Shown here: one piece after another, positions 1-8,044 of the stretch | Position numbering within the stretch: the stretch's first letter is position 1 | Layout: each line of letters starts with the position of its first letter | NCBI GenBank assembly: GCA_964424115.1 | Contig: CAYRHN010000002.1 | Location: forward strand, 186,001-250,000 | Direction: 5' to 3' | From: CAYRHN01 sp964424115 | GTDB taxonomy: Bacteria > Chloroflexota > Anaerolineae > Anaerolineales > Anaerolineaceae | Length of the DNA: 64,000 bases | Program-made: the position numbers and the translations under genes | The notes under the pieces: generated by a model | The model's input: the letters and a program-made list of their open reading frames with translations, nothing else | Database searches by the model: none | Told to the model about the DNA's origin: nothing

Positions 1-1
1 G

Positions 2-982
2 GATTCCATGTTCCCGCCGATGGTGGACGATAATATTGCCTTCCGCTTGAAGCCGATGAACTGCCCCAGCCACATGACTTTGTTCAACGAGATGGGCCGT
101 CATTCCTATCGCGAATTGCCGTTGCGCTTTGCGGAATTTGCCACCCTGTACCGTTATGAGAAGACTGGTGAATTAAATGGTCTGACCCGGGTGCGCTCCT
201 TGACCCAGGATGATTGCCATACTTTCTGCACCGAAGAACAGATCGGTTCGGAATTTCTGCTTTCGCTCAATCTGATCCGCGAAGTGCTGGAACGCTACCG
301 CTTCACCGACTACCGCGTGCGGCTCTCACTACGCGGAAAGGCTGGAAAGTATGTAAAGGATGATGAAAAGTGGACCAAAGCTGAAAACGCTCTGCGCGCT
401 GCAATGGATTCGGCTGGCCTGGAATATTTTGAGGCGGAAGGCGAGGCTGCTTTCTACGGTCCCAAAGCAGATTTTCTGGCCAAGGATGTTTTAGGACGCG
501 ATTGGCAGCTTTCCACGATCCAGGTGGACTTCATCCAACCTGCCCGTTTGGGTTGTACCTACATTGGCGAGGATGGTCAGGAACACACCCCCGTGGTTCT
601 ACACCGTGCAGTGACAGGAACAACCGAACGGTTCCTGGGAGTGATCATTGAACATTTCGCTGGAGCATTCCCGGTCTGGCTCTCACCTGTTCAGGTCATG
701 CTTATCCCAATTGCAGACCGTCATTTGGAATATGCTCACCAGGTGGCCAAACGGTTGCAGGAAGCAGGCGTGCGCGTGGATGTGGACGAACGCAGCGAAC
801 GCATGAATGCCAAGATCCGCGATGCGCAAAACCAAAAGATCCCTTACATGCTAGTAGTAGGGGACAAGGAAGCAGAGCAAGGAATGGTAGCTCTGCGGCT
901 GCGTTCAGGTGAGAATCCGGGGCCGATTTCCCAGGAGGCATTCTTGCAGCGTGTACGGGAAGATATCGAAAAAGGGATTTGA
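2..982 (+). CDS. thrS: Threonyl-tRNA synthetase, 3' part (5' end outside window)
   Basis: Class II synthetase that charges tRNA-Thr in the cytoplasm. The frame is open from the window edge, so the editing domain and the first part of the catalytic core are missing. Visible are MNCPSH (zinc-binding Cys), motif 2 around LRFAEFATLYRYEKTGEL, QDDCHTFC (second zinc ligand), motif 3 HRAVTGTTERF with the third zinc ligand His, and the C-terminal anticodon-binding domain beginning near VMLIPIADRH. The gene sits just upstream of infC, as in many bacteria. The partial call is certain; the ATG at position 8 is internal, not the start. Confidence 0.97.
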   Translation, partial: DSMFPPMVDDNIAFRLKPMNCPSHMTLFNEMGRHSYRELPLRFAEFATLYRYEKTGELNGLTRVRSLTQDDCHTFCTEEQIGSEFLLSLNLIREVLERYRFTDYRVRLSLRGKAGKYVKDDEKWTKAENALRAAMDSAGLEYFEAEGEAAFYGPKADFLAKDVLGRDWQLSTIQVDFIQPARLGCTYIGEDGQEHTPVVLHRAVTGTTERFLGVIIEHFAGAFPVWLSPVQVMLIPIADRHLEYAHQVAKRLQEAGVRVDVDERSERMNAKIRDAQNQKIPYMLVVGDKEAEQGMVALRLRSGENPGPISQEAFLQRVREDIEKGI

Positions 983-1002
983 GGCAACGTTCTTCTAAAA
1001 CG

Positions 1003-1032
1003 TTGACGATTTGACCGATTTTGTGGTATCAT
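1003..1032 (+). promoter_or_regulatory. Putative sigma70 promoter of infC operon
   Basis: TTGACG at 1003-1008 and TATCAT at 1027-1032 with an 18-base spacer, in the thrS-infC gap. This would give the infC-rpmI-rplT operon its own promoter with a leader of about 60 bases. Confidence 0.5.
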
Positions 1033-1098
1033 GCAATCCGCTTAATGTCCGTTGATAAACGGGCCTTGTTATGTGTTTGAAGAAAGAAGGAGAAAACC

Positions 1099-1662
1099 AT
1101 CAGTACAACTACCTTTCGGGTTAATGAAACCATTCGGGTGCCAGAAGTACGTTTGATCGGTCCGAATAACGAAAATGTGGGTGTTGTCTCAATTGAACAA
1201 GCCCTGCGGATTGCCCGCGAAGCCGAATTGGATTTGGTAGAAGTCGCCCCAAATTCTGTCCCGCCAGTTTGTCGGGTGATGAATTTTGGTAAGTTCCTTT
1301 ACGAGCGCACCAAGAAGGAACGCGAGGCGCGCAAATCGCAAACGAAGATCGAAGTCAAAGAGATCCGTTTGCGCCCCAAAACCAATGAACACCATCGTGG
1401 TTTCAAGACCCGCGATGCACGCCGGTGGCTTTTGGAAGGCAATAAGGTGCGGGTAACCGTACGTTTCCGCGGTCGAGAGATCACCTATCCTGAGATTGCC
1501 CTGGAAGATCTGAGAGAAGTTGCGGCTGAGCTGGCGGATGTATCCACAATTGAGCAGGTGCCATCGCTGGAAGGCAAGAACATGTCGATGGTGCTGGCGC
1601 CGAGCAAACCGAGCAAGAAGAAAGCCGAGAATGAATCGGCTGTCGAAGAAGGAACCGCCTAG
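1099..1662 (+). CDS. infC: Translation initiation factor IF-3, starting at AUC
   Basis: IF-3 binds the 30S subunit, checks start-codon pairing and prevents early 50S joining. Homologues begin with an ...FRVNE.IRVPEVRLI... segment. Here that segment is encoded upstream of the first usable GTG (1138), and the only suitable start is ATC at 1099, six bases after AAGGAG (1087-1092). That gives 187 residues. The N-domain (RLIGPNNENVGV), the basic linker (YERTKKEREARKSQTKIEVKEIRLRP, quoted only as a region) and the C-domain are complete; the C-terminus has a lysine/glutamate tail. A rare AUU/AUC start is the known basis of IF-3 autoregulation, because IF-3 rejects non-AUG starts. First gene of infC-rpmI-rplT. 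Confidence 0.93.
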   Translation: MSTTTFRVNETIRVPEVRLIGPNNENVGVVSIEQALRIAREAELDLVEVAPNSVPPVCRVMNFGKFLYERTKKEREARKSQTKIEVKEIRLRPKTNEHHRGFKTRDARRWLLEGNKVRVTVRFRGREITYPEIALEDLREVAAELADVSTIEQVPSLEGKNMSMVLAPSKPSKKKAENESAVEEGTA

Positions 1663-1741
1663 ATTTCTCCATCAAACCACTTTTTTGTCGACCTGCGGTC
1701 AAAAATTGAGATCGCATATTTTGGTCAAGAGGAGTTTCGCT

Positions 1742-1978
1742 GTGCCACGCAAGATGAAAGCAGGAAAGTTAAAACTGAAGACCCATAAGGCAACCTCAAA
1801 ACGGTTCCGCCTGACCGGGTCGGGCACCCTGGTACGCACGAAGGGCGGCAAGAGCCATTTCCGCCGCCGCACTTCGCCGCGCGTCAAGGCGCTGCTGTCC
1901 GAGATGATCGTTGTCAAGGGCGAAAACACTATCAAGCGCGTTAAGCGCCTCGCGCCGTACATGAAAGAGAAAGAATAG
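1742..1978 (+). CDS. rpmI: Ribosomal protein bL35
   Basis: Small basic 50S protein. The L35 signature KLKTHKATSKRFRLTGSG is followed by GKSHFRRRTSPRVK. The start is GTG at 1742, chosen because it follows AGAGGAG and gives VPRKMK, close to the usual MPKMK; upstream codons in the same frame belong to infC sequence and have no ribosome site. At 78 residues it is a little longer than the usual 64-66 because of an extra AGKLK-type insertion near the N-terminus. It lies between infC and rplT as usual. Confidence 0.95.
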   Translation: MPRKMKAGKLKLKTHKATSKRFRLTGSGTLVRTKGGKSHFRRRTSPRVKALLSEMIVVKGENTIKRVKRLAPYMKEKE

Positions 1979-2069
1979 TCGGCGTCGTCGTATCCATTTT
2001 TTAGTGCGGCCGTTGGGTGTTCGCAACAGGTTCAAGCCTGACGCCCAGGGGCAGGCAAAGGAGTAAAGA

Positions 2070-2417
2070 ATGCGTGTAAAAGGTGGTCCTCACGGACATC
2101 TCCGCCACAAGAAGGTTTTGAAAACCACACAGGGCTACTCTGGTTCCCGCCATCTGCTTTTCCGGCGCGCCAACCAGGCCATGTTGAAGAGCCTGTGGTA
2201 TTCGTATCGTGATCGCCGCGTGCGCAAGCGCGACCTGCGCAAGCTGTGGATTGTGCGTATCAATGCGGCTGCCCGGATCAATGGGATCAGCTACAGCAAG
2301 CTGATGCACGGCCTGAAAGTTGCCGGTGTCAATCTGAATCGCAAAGTCCTGGCCGACCTGGCCGTTCGCGATCCGCAAGCCTTTGCAGTGGTTGTTGAAA
2401 AGGCAAAAGCGGCATAA
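2070..2417 (+). CDS. rplT: Ribosomal protein bL20
   Basis: 50S assembly protein, 115 residues, the normal length. Typical features are the basic N-terminal extension (HLRHKKVLKTTQGYSGSRHLLFRRA region), RRVRKRDLRKLWI and the C-terminal NRKVLADLAVRDP. Start ATG follows AAAGGAG. Last gene of the infC operon; a strong terminator follows 27 bases downstream. In other bacteria L20 can repress this operon by binding its mRNA; nothing in the sequence decides that here. Confidence 0.97.
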   Translation: MRVKGGPHGHLRHKKVLKTTQGYSGSRHLLFRRANQAMLKSLWYSYRDRRVRKRDLRKLWIVRINAAARINGISYSKLMHGLKVAGVNLNRKVLADLAVRDPQAFAVVVEKAKAA

Positions 2418-2443
2418 TTGCCGGGCGGAATCCTCAAAATCGA

Positions 2444-2477
2444 CACACCCCGAACTGGTTTCGGGGTGTGTTTTTTT
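2444..2477 (+). terminator. Intrinsic terminator after rplT
   Basis: An 11-bp stem CACACCCCGAA / TTCGGGGTGTG with a short loop, followed directly by seven T's. Confidence 0.93.
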
Positions 2478-2509
2478 CTTCAAGAAGACGTGAAGAACAG
2501 GTAAATATC

Positions 2510-2537
2510 TTGTTTTTTCAATATAATGATGTATACT
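2510..2537 (+). promoter_or_regulatory. Putative sigma70 promoter for the helix-hairpin-helix gene
   Basis: TTGTTT at 2510-2515 and TATACT at 2532-2537, 16-base spacer, located between the rplT terminator and the next gene. Confidence 0.55.
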
Positions 2538-2586
2538 AATTTTGTACGTAACCCGAATCAGCAAGCATATTCATAGGAGGAATGGA

Positions 2587-2991
2587 ATGGCAAAAATCAT
2601 CGATATTGAAGGAATTGGTCCTGTTTTCGCAGAAAAGCTAGGCAAACTAGGCATTCGCTCAACCGAAGCATTACTGGAACAGGCTGCTTCCGCCAAAGGC
2701 CGCAAGGATGTGGCTGAGAAGACCGGTTTGAAAGAATCATTGCTTCTTGAATGGGTTAACCGCGCAGATCTTTTCCGCATCAAAGGCATTGGCTCGGAAT
2801 ACTCCGATCTGCTGGAAGCAGCTGGAGTGGATAGCGTTCCTGAGTTGGCCATGCGCAAGCCTGAGAATTTGCTGCAAAAGATTGTTGAGGTCAACCAGGC
2901 GAAAAAATTGGTGCGCAAACTCCCCACTATCAAACAGGTGAGCGCATGGGTTGAAATGGCGAAAACCCTGCCCAAACTGGTTACTCACTAG
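2587..2991 (+). CDS. DUF4332-type helix-hairpin-helix protein
   Basis: A 134-residue soluble protein with two helix-hairpin-helix units: IEGIGPVFAEKLGKLGI near the N-terminus and RIKGIGSEYSDLLEAAGVDS in the middle. This matches the DUF4332 family, found widely in environmental bacteria, whose role is unknown; the fold suggests nucleic-acid contact. Start chosen at ATG 2587 because AGGAGG lies just upstream (2575-2580); an upstream ATG at 2542 has no ribosome site. Followed after 14 bases by a membrane protein with the same kind of domain, so the two may act together. Confidence 0.85.
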   Translation: MAKIIDIEGIGPVFAEKLGKLGIRSTEALLEQAASAKGRKDVAEKTGLKESLLLEWVNRADLFRIKGIGSEYSDLLEAAGVDSVPELAMRKPENLLQKIVEVNQAKKLVRKLPTIKQVSAWVEMAKTLPKLVTH

Positions 2992-3005
2992 AGGAAAGGT
3001 TAACT

Positions 3006-3479
3006 ATGAACCTGGTACCGTTGATGACCATTGTTATGGAAGAAGCTGAAAGCACCGGCCTGCCCTGGTGGTTTTGGTTGATCTTGATCCTGGTGATCGT
3101 TTTGATCTTCCTGTGGTTGTGGTTCAGCGGTCGCAAGGGAGAGGCGAAAGAAGAAACGCCGGTTGAAGTCAAGCCTGCGGTGAAAGCGGAATCGGTAGAG
3201 CCGGCTCCCGCAGTAAAGGCTCCGGCGAAACAAGAAGATTTGATCATTATTGAAGGGATAGGCCCCAAGATAAACAGTGTTTTGCATGCCGCGGGGATCA
3301 ATACCTTCGCCGATTTGGCCGCCGCTGAGGTGGAAGCGTTGAAAAAGATCCTGCTAGACGCCAACTTACGCCTAGCTGATCCAACTACCTGGCCGCAGCA
3401 AGCTGCCCTGGCGCGGGACGGCAAGATGGATGAATTGAAAGCCCTCCAGGATAGGCTGTCGGCTGGTCGCGTTAAATAA
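3006..3479 (+). CDS. Membrane-anchored helix-hairpin-helix protein
   Basis: 157 residues: one transmembrane helix (about 18-40, WWFWLILILVIVLIFLWLW), a basic stop-transfer segment GRKG, a linker rich in A, E, K, P and V, then a single helix-hairpin-helix unit (LIIIEGIGPKINSVLHAAGI) and a C-terminal helix ending in LQDRLSAGR. The predicted topology puts the HhH domain in the cytoplasm. The same architecture occurs in proteins annotated as 'helix-hairpin-helix domain' or fused to L21 ribosomal proteins. Function unknown. Second gene of a three-gene cluster (2587-3715). Confidence 0.8.
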   Translation: MNLVPLMTIVMEEAESTGLPWWFWLILILVIVLIFLWLWFSGRKGEAKEETPVEVKPAVKAESVEPAPAVKAPAKQEDLIIIEGIGPKINSVLHAAGINTFADLAAAEVEALKKILLDANLRLADPTTWPQQAALARDGKMDELKALQDRLSAGRVK

Positions 3480-3505
3480 GATTTTGAGTTCTGAAAGGTA
3501 AAAAA

Positions 3506-3715
3506 ATGGAAGAATTACTTAAGACAGTTGCCAAGAAAGCCAACATTTCTGAAGCGCAGGCCAAGCAAGCAGTTGATGCAGTCCTGGCATTCTTGAAAAA
3601 GAAACTTCCCGGTCCGATTGCCAGTCAGATTGAAGGGGCGCTGGGTGGCAAAGAAAAGGATGTGGCAAATAAAGCCAAGGATGCCCTGGGGGGCTTGTTG
3701 GGTGGGAAAAAATAA
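3506..3715 (+). CDS. Small helical protein, DUF2267-like
   Basis: A 69-residue protein: a helical region with alternating Ala/Lys (AKKANISEAQAKQAVDAVLAFLKKKLP), then a glycine- and lysine-rich tail with GGLLGGKK. It resembles the DUF2267/DUF937 group of small bacterial proteins of unknown role. AAAGGTAA upstream is a fair ribosome site. It is related in style to the N-terminal part of the protein at 12,493. Followed by a strong terminator. Confidence 0.7.
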   Translation: MEELLKTVAKKANISEAQAKQAVDAVLAFLKKKLPGPIASQIEGALGGKEKDVANKAKDALGGLLGGKK

Positions 3716-3728
3716 TTTCTGAGGTAAA

Positions 3729-3764
3729 AGAACCTCCGCTGGAATCCCAGCGGAGGTTCTTTTT
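3729..3764. terminator. Bidirectional terminator between convergent genes
   Basis: Stem AGAACCTCCGCTGG / CCAGCGGAGGTTCT with a T-run on the plus side and an A-run upstream that serves as a T-run on the minus side. It lies between the plus-strand gene ending at 3715 and the minus-strand gene ending at 3782. Confidence 0.9.
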
Positions 3765-3781
3765 ATGTTTTCTGGTAAAGA

Positions 3782-6700
3782 CTATTGGAAAGTAAACTCC
3801 GTATTCCCGATGCGGACACGGTCTCCAGGGTTTAAGGCTGTGTAAGTAATCCGAATCCCGTTGATATAGGTGCCGTGGGAACTACCTAGATCTTGTAAAT
3901 ACCATCGGTTCTGCATCAGACGAATTTGGGCGTGTTGGCGGGAAACGGTAGGATCGGTGAGGCGAATCTGGCAGGCAGGATTGCGACCGATGGTAAGTCC
4001 GTCACTTAATGCAAATACCAGGTTGGCGGCAGGGCCAACACCGATGAATTGTCCCGGAGGAGAAACGACGGTTTGTTCCTGCCCGGTTGGAGGTGCTGCA
4101 GGGATGGGCAGGGGGGCCGGTGCTGGCGGCTGCAAGTAGGGCGCTGGAGCCTGGGGTTGGATCTGTGGCTGGGCAGGCGGGGCATAGGGCGGCTGCTGGG
4201 GATAGACAGGGGCTTGGGGAGGGTAGGCTGCCTGCTGCGGGTAAACTGGCGGCTGTTGCGGGTAAGCAGAAGGCATTGGCTGTTGAGGATATCCCGGCGT
4301 CTGATTGGGATAATATGGCGCCGGCGGCTGGTTATATTGCGGATATCCTGGTTGTTGCGGGTAATATGCCGGAGGATAGCCAGCTGGCGCTGGTGCGGGT
4401 TTCTTTTTGCGATTGAGGAGGATGATGCCCAGCAGGAGCACTAAAAGTCCTGCGCCAACCAGCACGATCCACCAGGGGAAAGATGCTTCTTTGGGCTTCT
4501 CGCCGGGCAGGGTGGCGCCTGCACTGATTCGGTAGGTGCCGCCAACCTTGTCACTGGAGACGAGCGCATAAACTTCGTCTCCAGACTTAACATCTACATT
4601 GACAAGCAAATAGCCGTTTTGGCTGGAATTCTGGCTGAGATCAGCTTCTTTCAAGACTGTAGTTCCATCGCTACCGAGAATTTTGATCTTTGGATTCATG
4701 CCCAATGCCAGGTCGCTGACCCGGAATGTCAGTGTGCCGTCTTTGTTTGCATAGATCGAGAATGCGTCAACATCATCCGCGTAGTCGATTTTGCCGGCGG
4801 TATTGGAATTATCCGAATTTATGTACGTGGCGTTTGACGGATCATTGCCGTGATCGTCCGAGCGCACATTGCTGACTGTGATTTGTGTGCGCGCAAAGCG
4901 GGTGAAGTTATCGGTGACCGGAATGATCGTTGGCCCCGGACGGCTTTGACCATTCACATCCACAGCAGGAGCAAAACTAAGGTCAGTCATTGCTGCGTTG
5001 CCGGTGTTTGTGAACTGTACGGAAACATTGTACGTGCCGTCCTGGTTATAATCAATGATTGCGGAATAAAGACCATCGTTCGCAATCGCATCTGGGGCAA
5101 CTCCGTCGTCATGCATCTCAATCTGCTGGGTGGTTCCATCAGGTGCCTGAACCTGGGCACTGGCCTGAGCGCCCTGGATCGGTAAATCTTTGCTTAAGAT
5201 GGCCAGCAGGACAATGGGCTCTGGATATTGGACAAAGGAACCATTTAGCGGCGTAATTGAAGCAGCATAACTGCTCTGGTTTTGCGAGGAAGCGGTGATC
5301 CGATAAGAGGCGTTAATCGCATTACCATTCGACGCGCCATTCAAGGACCATTGTCCGGGCATGGGAGATTCAACACTGATAAGGCATAATGTCTCATAGG
5401 CTGAGGTGGTGCAATTCGGTGAATAGTTATTCCCATCGGGCGCTGAGATGTAGAAAGAAGCTGCTTCTGGGGTGTCGGTATAGGTGACCACCACATCAAG
5501 CCTTTCCATGGTGGAATCCACCTGGAATGTGTTTTGAGAAGAACCGCCCTGGCTCATGCTTGAAGTTCCAGCAGTAACGCCTACGCTGGGGGAGATGCTT
5601 TGGTTGGCATCCTGAAACACCTGGGAAAGTTCACTCAAGCTGGAGGGTGAGTAGTAGAACCTTCCTCCCGTCTGGCTGGACAGGTCTTGCAGGAGATAGG
5701 GATCCGCGTCGGTCCCATAAGCGAAGGTATAGAGTGGGATCTTAGCGGCCTGGTAATCGGGGATTACTGATGATGGGTCGCGTCCTTCATTATTAAGTCC
5801 ATCAGTGAGCAAGAATACGGCCCGGTTTCCAATGGAGGGATCAATGGCTTGTAGACCAGGCAGAGCTGCCGCGGCAGCTTCGCCGATAGCAGTCCGGTTG
5901 TTAGGCGAAATGGTATCAATTGCAGCTTTAATGCTCTCCTTTGTGTTTTGGTCAACGATCGGAGTCAGGGGAAGCACCTCGCTGACCGTGTCGTCAAATT
6001 GGATCACCCCAATGGTGGTGATCCCCGGCTCGGCCAGATCTACCAGGAGCTTGGCAGCTACGATGGCGTTGCCCATTTTACCTTCGTCGGCCATGCTTCC
6101 CGAATGATCGATCACGATTTGGTAAGCAATATTGTCGCTGATCCAAACAATTTGAAGATCGCTCCGGGCTCCGCTATCCGGGAGGTCGATCTCTGGGTCA
6201 TCTCCATCTGCTGGAGCAACATCGACTAACTCAGCATGGTAGAGCCGGGCAGGCACAGCGCTGCGTTGTCCGTCGCGGGGATCATCGGACACAGGACGAA
6301 CCAGCGTAGTCCAGGCGCTGTCGCCATAGACGCGAGCCTGGGCGGTCTGGCCGGTATCGTTATTATCGGTAGAGAAATTCAACCATTCATAGTCGCCATT
6401 GACGGCTTTCCACTGGCTATTCATGATCGAATCTTGAACAGCTATATCTGTGGAATGAGGGAAGGTAAAGGTGGCGTCGTAACTGGTTTGGCCAACGTAT
6501 TCATCATACATAGAGTAAAAATAGTGACCAAACTCATGCGCCATGGTATATCCGCCGCCGATAGCATCGTTATCGCTAGCAAGGAAATCTGTGGAATTGA
6601 ATTGGTCACAAAAATTGATGTGCAGTCCAGGGGTCCCCCGGCCGGATATGCTACCAGACGGCCAACAGGATTGCACCCACACGACATCGGCTTTATCAGC

Positions 6701-6979
6701 AAACCGACCTCGGGTATAGATGCTGACCTTGCGGATTTTATCTGCACCGTTGGAGGCTTCAAATACCCCGTCGGCAAAATAACCGATGATCCGTTCGTAT
6801 TTCTCGCGATCTTCCGGTTTTGTCGGATTGCTGTACAGGGATATTGTGACATCGAGTAATACCGCAGAAGAAGCCTGCCGGGAAGGCGCAGCCGTGGCAA
6901 TCCCTGCCGGAACACACCAGGAAATGATCAAAATCATTAGGAATAGCGCCTTACTAAGAATAAGAGAGATTTTTTTCAT
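3782..6979 (-). CDS. Secreted CLCA-like protein: zincin motif, VWA domain, TM, FHA domain
   Basis: 1,065 residues. Order of parts: signal peptide (1-30, ends ATA-APS); a CLCA-like N-terminal domain with a metalloprotease HEFGH motif at about 148-152 and a downstream Tyr-Asp-Glu-Tyr stretch; a VWA domain whose MIDAS is DHSGS at about 291-295, preceded by NIAYQIVI; beta-rich regions; a transmembrane helix (PWWIVLVGAGLLVLLLG); a long cytoplasmic P/Q/Y-rich linker; and a C-terminal FHA domain (TIGRNPACQIRL, SRQHAQI, LGSSHGTYING). The outside part could bind or cleave proteins; the FHA domain reads phosphothreonine inside the cell. Start ATG follows AAAGGAG. It is a stand-alone gene. The combination suggests a surface sensor linked to Ser/Thr kinase signalling, which is inference. 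Confidence 0.88.
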   Translation of the reverse strand: MKKISLILSKALFLMILIISWCVPAGIATAAPSRQASSAVLLDVTISLYSNPTKPEDREKYERIIGYFADGVFEASNGADKIRKVSIYTRGRFADKADVVWVQSCWPSGSISGRGTPGLHINFCDQFNSTDFLASDNDAIGGGYTMAHEFGHYFYSMYDEYVGQTSYDATFTFPHSTDIAVQDSIMNSQWKAVNGDYEWLNFSTDNNDTGQTAQARVYGDSAWTTLVRPVSDDPRDGQRSAVPARLYHAELVDVAPADGDDPEIDLPDSGARSDLQIVWISDNIAYQIVIDHSGSMADEGKMGNAIVAAKLLVDLAEPGITTIGVIQFDDTVSEVLPLTPIVDQNTKESIKAAIDTISPNNRTAIGEAAAAALPGLQAIDPSIGNRAVFLLTDGLNNEGRDPSSVIPDYQAAKIPLYTFAYGTDADPYLLQDLSSQTGGRFYYSPSSLSELSQVFQDANQSISPSVGVTAGTSSMSQGGSSQNTFQVDSTMERLDVVVTYTDTPEAASFYISAPDGNNYSPNCTTSAYETLCLISVESPMPGQWSLNGASNGNAINASYRITASSQNQSSYAASITPLNGSFVQYPEPIVLLAILSKDLPIQGAQASAQVQAPDGTTQQIEMHDDGVAPDAIANDGLYSAIIDYNQDGTYNVSVQFTNTGNAAMTDLSFAPAVDVNGQSRPGPTIIPVTDNFTRFARTQITVSNVRSDDHGNDPSNATYINSDNSNTAGKIDYADDVDAFSIYANKDGTLTFRVSDLALGMNPKIKILGSDGTTVLKEADLSQNSSQNGYLLVNVDVKSGDEVYALVSSDKVGGTYRISAGATLPGEKPKEASFPWWIVLVGAGLLVLLLGIILLNRKKKPAPAPAGYPPAYYPQQPGYPQYNQPPAPYYPNQTPGYPQQPMPSAYPQQPPVYPQQAAYPPQAPVYPQQPPYAPPAQPQIQPQAPAPYLQPPAPAPLPIPAAPPTGQEQTVVSPPGQFIGVGPAANLVFALSDGLTIGRNPACQIRLTDPTVSRQHAQIRLMQNRWYLQDLGSSHGTYINGIRITYTALNPGDRVRIGNTEFTFQ

Positions 6980-7090
6980 GGCAAATCTCCTTTCAAGTTG
7001 AAATTAAAATACAGCCTGCCCATCCACGATTTGGTAAATTCTAAATGTATCTGAGATAGGAATATTGTAGCACGAAATAATAACGGTGCC

Positions 7091-7119
7091 TTGACAATCC
7101 ATGCCAAACGCATTATTCT
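7091..7119 (+). promoter_or_regulatory. Strong sigma70 promoter giving a nearly leaderless mRNA
   Basis: TTGACA at 7091-7096 and TATTCT at 7114-7119, 17-base spacer. The expected start of transcription (about 7126) is only a few bases before the ATG at 7129, and no ribosome site is present. Confidence 0.65.
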
Positions 7120-7128
7120 TGTTGAGTC

Positions 7129-8040
7129 ATGAACGACCTTACCGGTAACTTATTTGATATTCGTAGGTTTGCGATCCATGATGGTCCAGGTATTCGCACG
7201 ACGATCTTCTTTAAAGGCTGCCCGCTAAATTGCTGGTGGTGTCACAACCCGGAATCGCAAAATCTTTACCCTGAAATAATCCTGCGTTCGTCCCGCTGTG
7301 TAGGATGCGGAGCTTGCGTGGATGTCTGTGAAACTGGAGCGGCACAAATGCAGAACGGCAGATCGTTCATGGAATGGGAAAAATGCAGCGGGTGTGGCTA
7401 CTGTGTGGAGGTATGTTACGCTGAGGGCCGCCAATGGGTAGGACAAAAATATAGCGTGGATGAGGTGATGAGCCTTCTTGTCCGCGATCAGGCTTTTTTT
7501 CAGCAGTCGAATGGCGGGGTGAGCTTTAGCGGGGGTGAACCTTTGCTGCAAGTGGATTTTTTGGAGAATTTGTTGCGCGCCTGTAAGTCCGTTGGATTGC
7601 ATACTGCCCTGGACACCAGTGGATTTGCGGCCTGGAAAATATTAGAGCGAGTGTACGAACACGTTGATTTGTTCTTATTCGATGTGAAGTTGATCGATGA
7701 ACGAAAGCACAAACAATACACGGGGGTCTCCAACAAGCTGATCCAGGAAAATCTGCAACGCCTTTCTGCGGCTGGCGCCCGGATTTGGTTGCGAATCCCG
7801 ATCGTTCCGGGGATCAATGATGATAACGAGAATATAATTGGTTCTGCTCGTTTGGCGGCAAGCCTGCCCGGAGTGGAGCAGGTCAATTTGTTGCCCTATC
7901 ACAGCTCTGCAGAAATCAAATATAATCATCTTGGAAGAGTTTATCAATTACCGGCTCTGCATAGCCCTACTGAGATACGCATGCAAGAGATCATCGGAGT
8001 TTTTGAGACCCAATCTGTGAAAGTAGTTGTTGGAGGGTAG
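7129..8040 (+). CDS. Glycyl-radical enzyme activase (radical SAM)
   Basis: Uses a 4Fe-4S cluster and S-adenosylmethionine to put the radical on the partner glycyl radical enzyme encoded next. 303 residues. The radical SAM cluster is Cys31-x3-Cys35-x2-Cys38 (GCPLNCWWC). A ferredoxin-like insert carries two more clusters (CVGCGACVDVC and CSGCGYCVEVC), as in the HypE/CutD class rather than the short PflA class. GGVSFSGGEPLLQ is the SAM-binding GGE motif. The stop is 4 bases before the start of the dehydratase gene, so the two are co-transcribed. The enzyme is oxygen-sensitive, which points to an anaerobic host. Confidence 0.93.
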   Translation: MNDLTGNLFDIRRFAIHDGPGIRTTIFFKGCPLNCWWCHNPESQNLYPEIILRSSRCVGCGACVDVCETGAAQMQNGRSFMEWEKCSGCGYCVEVCYAEGRQWVGQKYSVDEVMSLLVRDQAFFQQSNGGVSFSGGEPLLQVDFLENLLRACKSVGLHTALDTSGFAAWKILERVYEHVDLFLFDVKLIDERKHKQYTGVSNKLIQENLQRLSAAGARIWLRIPIVPGINDDNENIIGSARLAASLPGVEQVNLLPYHSSAEIKYNHLGRVYQLPALHSPTEIRMQEIIGVFETQSVKVVVGG

Positions 8041-8044
8041 AGGA

